Assembly (NCBI RefSeq): GCF_000688295.1
Contig: NZ_JHZF01000018.1
Location: 1-64,000 of the forward strand
DNA: 64,000 bases
Source: Pseudooceanicola nanhaiensis DSM 18065
Lineage (GTDB): Bacteria; Pseudomonadota; Alphaproteobacteria; Rhodobacterales; Rhodobacteraceae
Reading direction: 5' to 3'
In this document: in pieces, positions 47,496-55,860 of the stretch
How positions within the stretch are numbered: position 1 is the stretch's first letter
Layout: the number at the start of each line of letters is the position of its first letter
Program-made: the position numbers and the translations under genes
Notes under the pieces: model-generated
Database searches by the model: none
Seen by the model: the letters and a program-made list of their open reading frames with translations, nothing else
What the model was told of the DNA's origin: nothing

Positions 47496-48474
47496 TGAAA
47501 TCGTCCCACATCCGTGTCTCTCGAAATCCACTCAATGCCCGCATGAATCGGGCCCGGTTGCGACTATAGCGCGCAAGGTCTCGCCCCGCTTCACTTTTGT
47601 TCGGGATCGCCCCGCCGAGAAGCGCCGCAATGTCTTCCCCAAAGGGCGCGGTCACATCGAAGTGGTTCAGGGCGGCGAGCGCCGGAAGGACCGAGTGGCG
47701 AAACCTGTTCGCGACGTTTTGCACCTCTTCGCCGCTCGCCTCGCGGCGAACATAGTCGCCCGACTTCAGCAGGAGAAGGTGCGGTGCCACGTGGCGGAAC
47801 ACGGCCGCGACCACGTTCAGGTAGCGCGTCTCGGGCGTTGGATACCCATCCTCGACGGGCCCTTCCGAGGCGAGAAGTTCCAGGGTCGCGAAGACGCCGA
47901 TGACGATGAACATCATGGCGCTGTCGGCTCTGTCATCACCGTCGGATGAGAGCCCCTCGATCGTGCGCATCAGCTCATAATCCGCCGACAGGAGGCTGGC
48001 TGCGGCGGCCCCGTCGGCTTCAAGCTCTGACAGGAGCCGGAATGTCGCCAGATCCAGAGGTCGCGGCAAGTCACCCGTGCTTGTTTCCGGATTCAGCGCC
48101 TTCTGATAGGCGACATGGCCTGCGGCGGCGTGGCAGGCTTCGTGGGTGGCGAAAAAGGCGACACCGGCAAACCATGCCAGCGTCATTGCGGGCTCGATCC
48201 CGCCCAACCGCTCGGCCTGAGCTGCGGTCTCTCCTTCGACGTTGACGGCTTGGAGGCGAGACAGGATGAGATCGGGTACGGCGGTTCCGATCGCGATGCG
48301 ATAGCGATCCTTGCGCCAAGGCGAAATGATCGCGTCAAGGCCCGCACTTTCGCGGTGCCTCCAGTCTATCCGTTCGGCGAAAGCTGTCTCGTCGATCCCG
48401 GGGAAGAGCACGTAGGTGACGAACTCTCCGGCGACGCGGATCATGGTCAGGGTTTCGAGGTCTTCCTCACCCAT
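47488..48474 (-). CDS. M48-like metallopeptidase paralogue C (328 aa)
   Basis: Third peptidase of the operon. Zinc motif HEACH in FFATHEACHAAAGHV (near residue 145), third ligand in LLSELEADGAAAASL about 45 residues later, then DGYPTPETRYLN, a counterpart of the HPPxxxR segment of M48 peptidases. A hydrophobic stretch, AMMFIVIGVFATLELL, lies between them. No signal peptide. ATG 48474 overlaps the previous stop by eight bases. The second zinc-motif residue set is A-C instead of L-A as in paralogues A and B, so it may be a diverged or inactive subunit. Substrate unknown. Confidence 0.75.
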   Translation of the reverse strand: MGEEDLETLTMIRVAGEFVTYVLFPGIDETAFAERIDWRHRESAGLDAIISPWRKDRYRIAIGTAVPDLILSRLQAVNVEGETAAQAERLGGIEPAMTLAWFAGVAFFATHEACHAAAGHVAYQKALNPETSTGDLPRPLDLATFRLLSELEADGAAAASLLSADYELMRTIEGLSSDGDDRADSAMMFIVIGVFATLELLASEGPVEDGYPTPETRYLNVVAAVFRHVAPHLLLLKSGDYVRREASGEEVQNVANRFRHSVLPALAALNHFDVTAPFGEDIAALLGGAIPNKSEAGRDLARYSRNRARFMRALSGFRETRMWDDFND

Positions 48475-49549
48475 TGTCAGCACCGTCGAGGATGCGATCG
48501 ATCCGGCGTGTGGCCTCGAAATATCGTGCTTCTCTGACGAGGAACTTCTCGTGATCCGCGTCCGAGGGGCCTTCCCCGAACCATCTGCCGTCGCCGAAAC
48601 CGATGTCTTTGGAGATCTCACTCGCCTCGAACCAGGCGGTGTCGTGGACGCGCACCGACTCTTCAAAGTCACACGGCACCAGGTCGTGAAGGGATCTGAA
48701 CACCAGGTTGGTGAAGTTCATCGCCCGAAAGAGCGGGGAGGGATATTCCGTCCCCGGTCGATCCACCGGACCCTCCCTCGTGTCGAGCGCCCGCATGACA
48801 AGGATATGGGCGAACGCCAGCTGGAAGCCGTATTCGAGCCCATCCTCCGCGGTCCAGCCCCTCAGAAACGGATGTTTCTCATCCATGCTCAGGAGCATTT
48901 GGTTCAGCCCGTTCGCATCCGCGTCAAACTCGATATCCTGTAGCGTTTCCGGCAGCAATTCTGGCGATCGGCCGGGGGCTTGGTCCAGATATGTTGCCGC
49001 TTCGTCGACGAAGCCGGGTGTCGCGTCCGGAAAGAGGAGATCGATATGCCGCCGCAGGAGGTGCGCGAGTTCGTGCGAAATCACGTAGTCGAACATCTGC
49101 ATCAGGATGTCGACGAAATACTCCGCACGCTCCACCTCCATCGACCAGTCATCGAAGGCAATGAGCGGGCCGTCGAGCGCCTCTTTCCACGATTTGCCCG
49201 GATCCCTCAGGGGGTGCGCGCGGGAAAGCACGTCCGGATGATGGGCTGCGGCCGTAAGGAACCGCCAAAGTTTTCGCAGCAGGCCGAGGCTTATGATGAC
49301 TGCACGGCGATCGCCCGATTGGCGCGCGGCCGCGTTCGGAGCATCGCCGGCTGAGATGACGAGGTCGATCCCTTTGATGTTGAGGTCCGGATCGCGCGCG
49401 TCCAGGAGGCCTATGTTGATGTCGAAGACATGTTCGGTCCAGTGCACCAATGTCGTCTCGACTGGTGTAAGCCCTATGACGTCGAGATATCCGCCCATAG
49501 ACCTGACGATGGGATCGACCTTCCAAAACGCACGCGAGACCTCTTCCAT
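48467..49549 (-). CDS. M48-like metallopeptidase paralogue B (360 aa)
   Basis: Second peptidase of the operon. Zinc motif HELAH in DYVISHELAHLLRRH (near residue 160), third ligand in LQDIEFDADANGLNQ, and TEYPSPLFRAMNF. The N-terminal 150 residues (VDPIVRSMGGYLDVIGL) are not recognised. Start ATG 49549 lies four bases after the previous stop. It shares the same three landmarks with its neighbours but little else by eye, so the duplication is old. It should be a soluble cytoplasmic zinc protease; the substrate is unknown. Confidence 0.78.
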   Translation of the reverse strand: MEEVSRAFWKVDPIVRSMGGYLDVIGLTPVETTLVHWTEHVFDINIGLLDARDPDLNIKGIDLVISAGDAPNAAARQSGDRRAVIISLGLLRKLWRFLTAAAHHPDVLSRAHPLRDPGKSWKEALDGPLIAFDDWSMEVERAEYFVDILMQMFDYVISHELAHLLRRHIDLLFPDATPGFVDEAATYLDQAPGRSPELLPETLQDIEFDADANGLNQMLLSMDEKHPFLRGWTAEDGLEYGFQLAFAHILVMRALDTREGPVDRPGTEYPSPLFRAMNFTNLVFRSLHDLVPCDFEESVRVHDTAWFEASEISKDIGFGDGRWFGEGPSDADHEKFLVREARYFEATRRIDRILDGADNG

Positions 49550-49553
49550 TCGA

Positions 49554-50672
49554 TCACGATATCCCAAAGAATTTCGGGATGGGGTCGCTCCATCGCGCGT
49601 CGAACGCGAAGCGTGCAAAAAGCCCGTCCTCTGTTTCGGGGTCCTGGTCGAAATAGGCGGCGATCTCTTTCCTGAGGTCGGCCTCCCCCTCCCTGGTAAT
49701 CGTGTCCCGGAGGAGATCGAGCTCGGGGAAGGCCGGCTCGAGCGGTGCCAGTAATTCCATTGCGGGCTCAAAGATCTCCGCGAAATAGTCACTTTCGGGA
49801 TGTTCCACATTCCAACGCGCCCTGTGGGCGACAGAGTGCAGGAGCAACCGAAGATTTGGCGACGGGTAGGTGTCGCGGGTTCCGATCCTGTCGCGCGCCA
49901 TGCGTTCCTGGCCGACCACGAAGAGTGCGTATCCGACGAATTCGGCATAAAGGTTCTCTTTGCCCGTCATGTACTGCCAGCGCGGCAGGGTCGCGGATCG
50001 CGCGAAGGCGAACTCGCCGGACATACCCGAGCAGTAGACGTCCGCATCGATCTCGACATCGCGTAGCGGAAAGCCAGGAGGCGTGTTGCCCGCATCCTGG
50101 CTCATCAACTCGTCCACCATGCACAGGCCCGCCCCGCCGTGTCGCTGTCGGAGCAGGCCGAGATGCCCTCGGACGACATGGGCCAACTCGTGAAACAAGA
50201 CCGGCAGATAGAGCGACTCGAAGAAGAAGAGCCAGCTGCCCTCGATGTCCGGACCGATCTCGTTGATCGTCAGGTCGACGCAGGTTTGCACCCCGGACGT
50301 CGCCACGTCCTCCGCGAAGTCACGGAACGACAGGGACACGGTCCTTTCGAGGCGAAACCCTGAGGCCACCATGCGGGCGAGTACCGAGCTTACGACGGCC
50401 GCCCAAAGGACGTAGCCGGAGGTAAACTCGATCGAGAACGGACCGCCGACGCGCGATTGGCGGGCCCTTGCGTTCAGGTGGGTTTCCGGAGTGACGCCAA
50501 CCTTGAGATCGCCGCCGTCAGGGAAGGCATACATGTCCCGCATGGCACCGGTCACGGCACGCGCCGCGGCCTGGAGATTTCTCAGCGCCATCCGCAACTG
50601 TGCCGAGTCAACGTCTGTGAACAGATCGTCAGGGAAGCTGGGGCGGTCTATGAAGTGAACCCTTCGCAACAC
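49554..50672 (-). CDS. M48-like metallopeptidase paralogue A (372 aa)
   Basis: First peptidase of the operon. Zinc motif HELAH in LYLPVLFHELAHVVRGH (near residue 180), third ligand in LRDVEIDADVYCSGM, and RDTYPSPNLRLLLHSV. The N-terminal part contains VLWAAVVSSVLARMVASGF, a hydrophobic stretch. GTG 50672 is chosen because GGAGAGAG lies six bases upstream; a TTG further upstream has no such site. The operon promoter should lie in the AT-rich gap to about 50890, which also contains repeated operator-like elements. Soluble or peripheral zinc protease of unknown substrate. Confidence 0.78.
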   Translation of the reverse strand: MLRRVHFIDRPSFPDDLFTDVDSAQLRMALRNLQAAARAVTGAMRDMYAFPDGGDLKVGVTPETHLNARARQSRVGGPFSIEFTSGYVLWAAVVSSVLARMVASGFRLERTVSLSFRDFAEDVATSGVQTCVDLTINEIGPDIEGSWLFFFESLYLPVLFHELAHVVRGHLGLLRQRHGGAGLCMVDELMSQDAGNTPPGFPLRDVEIDADVYCSGMSGEFAFARSATLPRWQYMTGKENLYAEFVGYALFVVGQERMARDRIGTRDTYPSPNLRLLLHSVAHRARWNVEHPESDYFAEIFEPAMELLAPLEPAFPELDLLRDTITREGEADLRKEIAAYFDQDPETEDGLFARFAFDARWSDPIPKFFGIS

Positions 50673-50891
50673 CTGAGACTCTCTCCTTTGAACTTGCAAA
50701 AGCCTATCTCCGTCGGCCTTTCCGGGCAAATGCCGGATGAACAGGCGTTGTGTAGCCAGTGGTTCCGCGTTCGCAAGGGCTTTGACAAACGCCTATGGGC
50801 ACATATCGAATATTGACGGGTCACCCATATTTGTCGCTCGACAATAATATACGAAGGGTCTCTGAGTTTAGCATTGCATGAAGCGCATAGC

Positions 50892-50929
50892 TGCATTGCA
50901 GCATTTGGCGTTGTTGCAGTGCAGCATTT
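50892..50929. repeat. Two 15-bp direct repeats, 23-bp period
   Basis: TGCATTGCAGCATTT (50892-50906) and TGCAGTGCAGCATTT (50915-50929) differ at one base. A weaker relative, GCATTGCATG, sits at 50871. They lie between the divergent peptidase operon and the small RNA and may bind a regulator of one or both. Confidence 0.5.
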
Positions 50930-50943
50930 CAGGCTAGCCTACT

Positions 50944-51069
50944 TTTGAGGTTGCTCTCCTCTCCTCCTCCCTGGAGATCGGCCTCAGGTTTGCGCCACAC
51001 CTCCTCCCGTGGCGCGGGCAGAAGAGATCAGACGCCATCCCACCTCCCGGGATGGCGTCTTTCTTTTTT
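50944..51069 (+). ncRNA. Cuckoo/CcsR-type small RNA with CCUCCUCCC loops
   Basis: Two exact CCTCCTCCC motifs, each in a hairpin loop. Hairpin 1 has outer stem TGAGG/CCTCA and inner TCTCC/GGAGA (50946-50986). Hairpin 2 has stem GCGCCAC/GTGGCGC (50992-51015). A strong terminator follows, AGACGCCATCCC/GGGATGGCGTCT (51030-51060) with loop ACCTCCC and the tract TTCTTTTTT. This is the architecture described for alphaproteobacterial cuckoo/CcsR RNAs, whose anti-Shine-Dalgarno loops bind mRNAs. No plus-strand gene precedes it, so the terminator supports a free small transcript. Confidence 0.72.
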
Positions 51070-51218
51070 GTCCGCTCTGAAGCCCTCACGGGATCTCGGG
51101 TCGCGAAATCATCGATACTGTTGTATCGTAGCCTCAAGACCAACGATTTTCCGATGATTTCAATTCCGAGAAGAGGGTTTTACTGCGGGGCTTTCATTTC
51201 GTCTTTCCATGTCTGCTC

Positions 51219-52486
51219 GTGCCGACCATCGGTCTCGCGGAACCCTTCACGGTGGCCAGTTGGAACATCGCGAACCTGGGCGCTCCGGGCTCGGAATTGC
51301 GCGGGTTCGACCGCGACGCGGATGACTACACCCGTATCCGGGAGATCATCTCATCCATAGATGCGGACGTGGTCGCGTTCCAGGAGATTGGCAGCGTCGC
51401 TGCGCTGGAAGCGGTCCTCCCCGACGGGTACAGCTTCCGGTTCGAGATCCACTGCTATGAGAACGCACAGAAATGCGCGGCGGATGCCGACGACATATAC
51501 AACGCGATCGCGATCAGGGACACGTTCGCGCACGGTTTCTTCCAGATCGATGAGCTCGCCGTGCCGCATCAGAACGAATGCGGCGCGCCCGCGCGCCCGG
51601 TGCGCGGCGGCGTGGGCGTCGATCTGTCGGTCGACGCTACCTGGTGCCGTCGATCCACCTGAAGGCAACCTGCAAGAACAATTCCGTCGAGCCCGGAACG
51701 GAGGATGACTGTGTGACGCAGCGCGAGCAGGTTCGACGCCTGCGCGCGTGGATGGACGCCCAGGACGACGATACGACGATCATCCTGGCTGGGGATTTCA
51801 ACCGGCAACTCCTGGAGGGGGCGGACAACATCCGGGCGGAGTTCTTCCCGAACGTGCCGCAGGGGCACATCCTGCCGGGTGCCGAGACGCGCGCGTGCTG
51901 GTCCTCCCTCGCGTTCGATTTTGGCCGATTGGGCGAGGAGGCCATGGCGAACAACCCGCGGTTCGAGGCCGAGGGTCTGCGCCCATGGCTCTACACGCCC
52001 CGCAGCAGCGCCGAGATCGACTTCTTCGTCGTGGAGAACCTCGCGGAAGGTGTCACGCTGACGGCAGATCAGATCGAGTTGACGGGCGACTACGTGTTCC
52101 GCGATCCCGGCGCCGCGCTGACCCGTTGTGATGGGAGCCTTCAGCCCTTCGCCGACGGGAAGGTCCTGACCTTTGCGGAAGCCTATCCGAGCGATCATTG
52201 TCCGATCGTGATGACCGTCTCGGAGTGGGCCAACGTCCTCAGAGAGTCTTGGCGGGCAGATTCTGGTCGGTGTGACGGTGGCCGCGATCGTGGGGATCGG
52301 CGGGTGGGTCCTGGGACGGGCGGCCGCCCCTGCGGAGCCGCCCTCCCTCGAGATCACCCCCGCGAGCGTCACGGCACAGGTTGGGCTCGACACCGAATTC
52401 AACGCGATTGGGGGTCCGGATGTGAGGACACTGACATGGCGTGTCGCGGGGCAACCGGTGGGCCGCTCGCATGTTGCGCAATGTGA
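51219..52486 (+). pseudogene. Endonuclease/exonuclease/phosphatase (EEP) family gene, frameshifted
   Basis: The first frame (from 51219) has TVASWNIANLGAPG and DVVAFQEIGSVAAL, the catalytic Asn and Glu regions. It ends at a TGA near 51660. The second frame picks up from about 51640 as RRYLVPSIHLKATC and continues with ILAGDFNRQLL, SSAEIDFFVVENL and YPSDHCPIV. All EEP catalytic motifs are thus present but split; one base appears to be missing near 51640-51650. The domain ends by about 52230, and the rest of the frame to 52486 overlaps the next gene and is probably not meaningful. Sequence preceding 51219 is hydrophobic (HFVFPCLLVPTIGLA), suggesting export. It may be a pseudogene, a recoded gene or a sequencing error. 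Confidence 0.75.
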
Positions 52487-53030
52487 TGCCGTGGCCGCGC
52501 AACTCATGTGCAGGTTCCTGGTCCCCGGGACGTATTCGGTATCTGCCACGGCCACCGCCGCAAACGATTTGGAGGTCACGAGGCACAGTTCCGTCTCGGT
52601 GGTGTTCCCGGACAGGTACTACACAGTCTTCATCCAGAACCCGGATCGACAGGTGCGCAGCGATGCCTACAGGGTGTTGTTGCGTCGGATCGATTGGGCC
52701 AGGGTTCAGCAATCCATCACCCCCTTGATCCTGCTCTACGACCCGGACAAGGGCCGGAATGTGTTCGCAGCCGACACGGTCTTTGAGCCGGAGTTTGAGG
52801 GCGTGGACGTGTTGCAGGGCCTCAAGCTGCGGATTCCGAAGCTCACGGAACCGGCGCGAGGCCTCGTCGTCGGCCCACTGGAGGCTCTCGGGGTCACCGT
52901 CACCGAGATTCCCTATGCCGAGGCGATCCTGTCGATCGAACGGGGCGCGGTCGACGGCGGCTTCGTGACCCTTGGCGATCCTACGATCGATCTGCTCGAC
53001 GCGGACCTCGAGGACATGCAGGCTGAGTAG
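52272..53030 (+). CDS. Membrane-anchored or exported protein of unknown function (252 aa)
   Basis: The N-terminal segment TVAAIVGIGGWVLGRAAAP is a likely signal anchor. An Ig/PKD-like region follows at about residues 25-110 (LEITPASVTAQVGLDTEFNA, VPGTYSVSATATAAN). The C-terminal half (VFIQNPDRQVRSDAYRVLLR, GLKLRIPKLTEPARGLVVGP) is not recognised; its strand-helix pattern could be a periplasmic binding or toroid-like module. GTG start at 52272. It follows the EEP gene closely and probably shares its transcript, so the two may act together outside the cytoplasm. Confidence 0.65.
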   Translation: MTVAAIVGIGGWVLGRAAAPAEPPSLEITPASVTAQVGLDTEFNAIGGPDVRTLTWRVAGQPVGRSHVAQCDAVAAQLMCRFLVPGTYSVSATATAANDLEVTRHSSVSVVFPDRYYTVFIQNPDRQVRSDAYRVLLRRIDWARVQQSITPLILLYDPDKGRNVFAADTVFEPEFEGVDVLQGLKLRIPKLTEPARGLVVGPLEALGVTVTEIPYAEAILSIERGAVDGGFVTLGDPTIDLLDADLEDMQAE

Positions 53031-53136
53031 CATACCAAGTGGCTTGATCCCTGATGTCCGCCACATGTCTTCCTAAGCCTTACGGCCTCCCCTGCTCGGC
53101 TGCGCGTGTCGCAGGGCAGAACGGCCCTTCGGTCCG

Positions 53137-53614
53137 TCGCGCATTCGGCCATGCGGCCTCACCGCGGCGCAGCACCTGGCATCCCGGTTTGCCCGTCTCG
53201 CGAGCAGGCCGTTCCCCGGCCGCTGCGCCGGATTACGCTCCGGTCTGTTTTGCGGGGCAAAACGATCCCGGCGCTCCATCCGTCTCCCGCGTCCGGTCGC
53301 GCCCTTTGCCTGCTCGCGTCGGGCAAACCTACCGTCAACACACACACATGAGTGCGGAAGCATATCCTCCGGATGGCCCCCAAATCAGCCCGCGTCAAGG
53401 ATCGCAAAACTTTTCGGCGAGGCCGGCGGGTGTGGAGAAGGCAGTCCAGTGCTCGATGACGCGCCTGTGGTGAGCGATGCGCCCGGAAAACTTTTGCGCC
53501 CGGCGCGCCGGCGGCTTCGCCGTCCCTGACCCGGACAGATTCGGTGAACCAGACGTACGGCCATGCCACCACACTCACGTGGTGGTTCCCCGAACATCCG
53601 GAGACACCAACATG
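53137..53614 (+). repeat. Duplicated long leader, copy 1
   Basis: About 478 bases that match 54659-55136 at constant offset 1522, ending at the start codon of the DUF2493 gene. Long identical blocks include the stretch from 53346 (CATGAGTGCGGAAGCATATC) and the segment around GATGCGCCCGGAAAACTTTT. A hairpin CCACCAC/GTGGTGG lies at 53566-53585. No coding frame is convincing. Confidence 0.85.
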
Positions 53615-54541
53615 ACATACGAGAACGCGAATGCCTACGAGACCATCGAACTTTTCGGCCTGACGGAGAAAGACGCGGAGCTGCCCATCCCCGAGGATCA
53701 CGTCCTGACCGATAGCATCGTCCGCGAGACTTTCGAGGCCCTGCTTGGCCAGCTGCGCGGCACCGGTCTCGAGACCGAGATCGAACCGCTCGCGCACGGG
53801 CTCGCCACGATTCTGCAGCGCCGCAAGATCGCTCTGGGCAAGGAGCTTGACCGCACCGCTGACAAGATCGGCGCCCTGGCAAAATCCCATGACGGGTCGG
53901 AGATCGCCGAGACCGCGCTCGAAGAGGCGCAGGCCCGCTTCCTGCAGGTCCGCGAGATCGTCGGGGCCATCGAGGTGATGAGCGAGGCGGCGGCGGAATG
54001 CTACGAGGTCGAGACCGGCCACGCCTTCATCCCGGCCGCGGGATCGCGCGCCAGTGCTCGCGCTCAGGAGACCGGAGCGGTCTTCGAGGCCCGGCAGCTG
54101 CTGGAACAGCACGATCGCGAGACAGCCGCGAAGTCGAAGGTCGAGGGGGTTCCCCTGATCGTCTCGGGGGCGACCGACTGGACCGATATCGACGTCATCT
54201 TCACGACACTCGACAAGGTTCGCGAGCGCATCCGGCAGAACCGCAACCAGGAGATCTTCCTCTGCCACAAGGGTGGCAAGCACGGGGCCGAGATGATCGC
54301 CGCCCGGTGGGCTCGGGCGCGTGGCGTCGCGCAGGCGCGCTTCGATCCGCGCTGGTCCGCGCATGGGCGGGCGGCACCCTTCAAATGCAACGACGAGATG
54401 CTGGACGACAAGTTCGCCGCGACCGGGGTCGTGCTCTTCGGCGGCAACGGGGTCGCACTGAACCTCGGGCAGAAGGCGGAAGCCAAAGGCCTGACGGTGA
54501 TGCGGGTCGCCGATCCGGCGAAGAAGACGGCAGACGCGTGA
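53612..54541 (+). CDS. DUF2493 (SLOG/YpsA-like) domain protein
   Basis: A 309-aa protein. The N-terminal helical region (about residues 25-165) has LQRRKIALGKELDRTADKIG and FLQVREIVGAIEVMSEAAAE. The C-terminal Rossmann-like DUF2493 domain has VPLIVSGATDWTDIDVIFTT, FLCHKGGKHGAEMIAARWAR and VVLFGGNGVALNLGQKAEAK. SLOG domains bind nucleotides or nucleotide-derived ligands. The protein is common on Rhodobacteraceae plasmids; its role is unknown. ATG 53612 sits at the end of the duplicated leader behind CCGGAGACACC. Confidence 0.85.
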   Translation: MTYENANAYETIELFGLTEKDAELPIPEDHVLTDSIVRETFEALLGQLRGTGLETEIEPLAHGLATILQRRKIALGKELDRTADKIGALAKSHDGSEIAETALEEAQARFLQVREIVGAIEVMSEAAAECYEVETGHAFIPAAGSRASARAQETGAVFEARQLLEQHDRETAAKSKVEGVPLIVSGATDWTDIDVIFTTLDKVRERIRQNRNQEIFLCHKGGKHGAEMIAARWARARGVAQARFDPRWSAHGRAAPFKCNDEMLDDKFAATGVVLFGGNGVALNLGQKAEAKGLTVMRVADPAKKTADA

Positions 54542-54549
54542 ATGAGAGA

Positions 54550-54569
54550 GGGTCGCCTTTGGGCGGCCC
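54550..54569 (+). terminator. Terminator after the DUF2493 gene
   Basis: GGGTCGCC / GGCGGCCC stem with loop TTTG, then TTTCGTCGTTTTC, nine bases past the stop. Confidence 0.7.
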
Positions 54570-54658
54570 TTTCGTCGTTTTCATCTGCCTGCCCGTAAAC
54601 TGGCGGTCTCCTCCGCACAGTAAGCCAAGTCGCGGTGGAGGTATCGGCCTGAGGCCGA

Positions 54659-55136
54659 TCGCGCATTCGGCCATGCGGCCTCACCACGGCGCAGCACCCG
54701 GCGTCCCGGTTTGCCCGTCTCGCGAGCACGTCGCGCCCCGGCCGCTCCACCGGATTACGCTCCGGTCTGTTTTGCGGGGCAAAACGATCCCGCCGCTCCA
54801 TTCGTGTCCCGCGTCCGGGCAGCACCCTTTGCCTGCTCGCGTCGGGCAAACCTGTCGTTAATCACACACACATGAGTGCGGAAGCATATCCTCCGGATGG
54901 CCCCCGAACCCGTCCGCGTCAAGGATCGCAAAACTTTTCGGCTAGGGGGGCCGGGGAGGAGAGGGCGGTCCAGTGTTCGATGACGCCCCCGTGGTGGGCG
55001 ATGCGCCCGGAAAACTTTTGCGCCCGGCACGCCGGCGGCTGCGCCGTCCCTGACCCGGACAGTTTCGGCAACCAGGCATTCGGCCATGCCACCACACTCA
55101 CGTGGTGGTCCACGAACATCTGGAGATGAGATCATG
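54659..55136 (+). repeat. Duplicated long leader, copy 2
   Basis: Second copy of the leader described at 53137-53614, ending at the start codon of an unrelated small gene. The CCACCAC/GTGGTGG hairpin is conserved at 55088-55107. Copies differ by scattered substitutions and balanced small indels, so neither is a fresh duplication. Confidence 0.85.
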
Positions 55137-55379
55137 ACCGACGAGAACAAGACCGAGGACGACCTTTGCCGACACTGCGACCGCACAGGCACGTCGCAGC
55201 GCGGAACTTCCACCGGGAAAGACCATCACGATATTGGCGGCCATGTCGTCCCCTGCGTCGCCTGCGGGAAAGACGCGTTGCGGACCGATTGGGAGACTAT
55301 CGATGGCGGGAGCGTCAATTTCCACTGGCGGGAGGCCTGTGCGCATTGTTCGCACCTCAGCGAGTCTCTCTTCGCCTGA
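55134..55379 (+). CDS. Small cysteine-rich, probable zinc-ribbon protein (81 aa)
   Basis: Three CxxC pairs are visible: DLCRHCDRTG, VPCVACGKDA and EACAHCSHLSE, spaced so that at least one zinc knuckle or ribbon could form. No catalytic domain. ATG 55134 follows CTGGAGATGAGATC. It shares only its leader, not its coding sequence, with the DUF2493 gene. The function is unknown; an RNA- or DNA-binding adaptor is possible. Confidence 0.7.
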   Translation: MTDENKTEDDLCRHCDRTGTSQRGTSTGKDHHDIGGHVVPCVACGKDALRTDWETIDGGSVNFHWREACAHCSHLSESLFA

Positions 55380-55471
55380 ACAGTACCTTTCATCGGGCGG
55401 CCCCGTCGCCCGGTGATCCCTCTCTCTAACCCTTCCACGCTCTCGACGACTGCGACACCATCCATAAGTGC

Positions 55472-55501
55472 AGCCCCGCCCGGCTAAGGCCGGGCGGGGC
55501 T
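55472..55501 (+). terminator. Strong 13-bp hairpin
   Basis: AGCCCCGCCCGGC / GCCGGGCGGGGCT with loop TAAG, 92 bases after the small zinc protein gene. No U-tract; it could stop transcripts from either side. Confidence 0.5.
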
Positions 55502-55860
55502 GCTGCGCTCCTCAACTGTCTGTGGCCCCTCAGTCAGACGCAAATAACATGAAGGTCGGTGGTGATCGATCGTCGGTCATGCCGGGCCCCTGCCGGCGGT
55601 TGCACCGCCGTCACCGCGCTCGCAGGTTCCGGCCGTGCCGGCCTCCACCCGGAACACGAGGCCCCTGGACGTGCTGAGTGGCATACCCCGGCGGCGGTCT
55701 CCTGACGGAGCCAGCCGGCGGGGTTGCCCTCATGCGCGCCAGAAACCCCGCGATCCGCCCGTCCGGGTGCAGATCGCTGGGGCGGGCGCAGCGCATCGAC
55801 CGCGCCGCCCGATGACGGCGACCCGTCCGGGCCGACAACTCTGCTGCCAGACCTGCGGCT
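55502..55860. other. No recognisable gene
   Basis: GC-rich sequence with only low-complexity frames. It leads into the decayed gene copy on the minus strand. Confidence 0.4.

Noticed and set aside
47178-53030. Reading the peptidase operon plus EEP gene as one known toxin or colicin system
   Set aside because: The genes are divergent with a small RNA between them, and no immunity- or export-type gene was recognised.
53073-53363. Minus-strand frame in the duplicated leader whose translation is partly repeated in copy 2 (MERRDRFAPQNRPERNP)
   Set aside because: Peptide similarity follows automatically from the DNA duplication; no start signal, and composition is Arg-rich low complexity.
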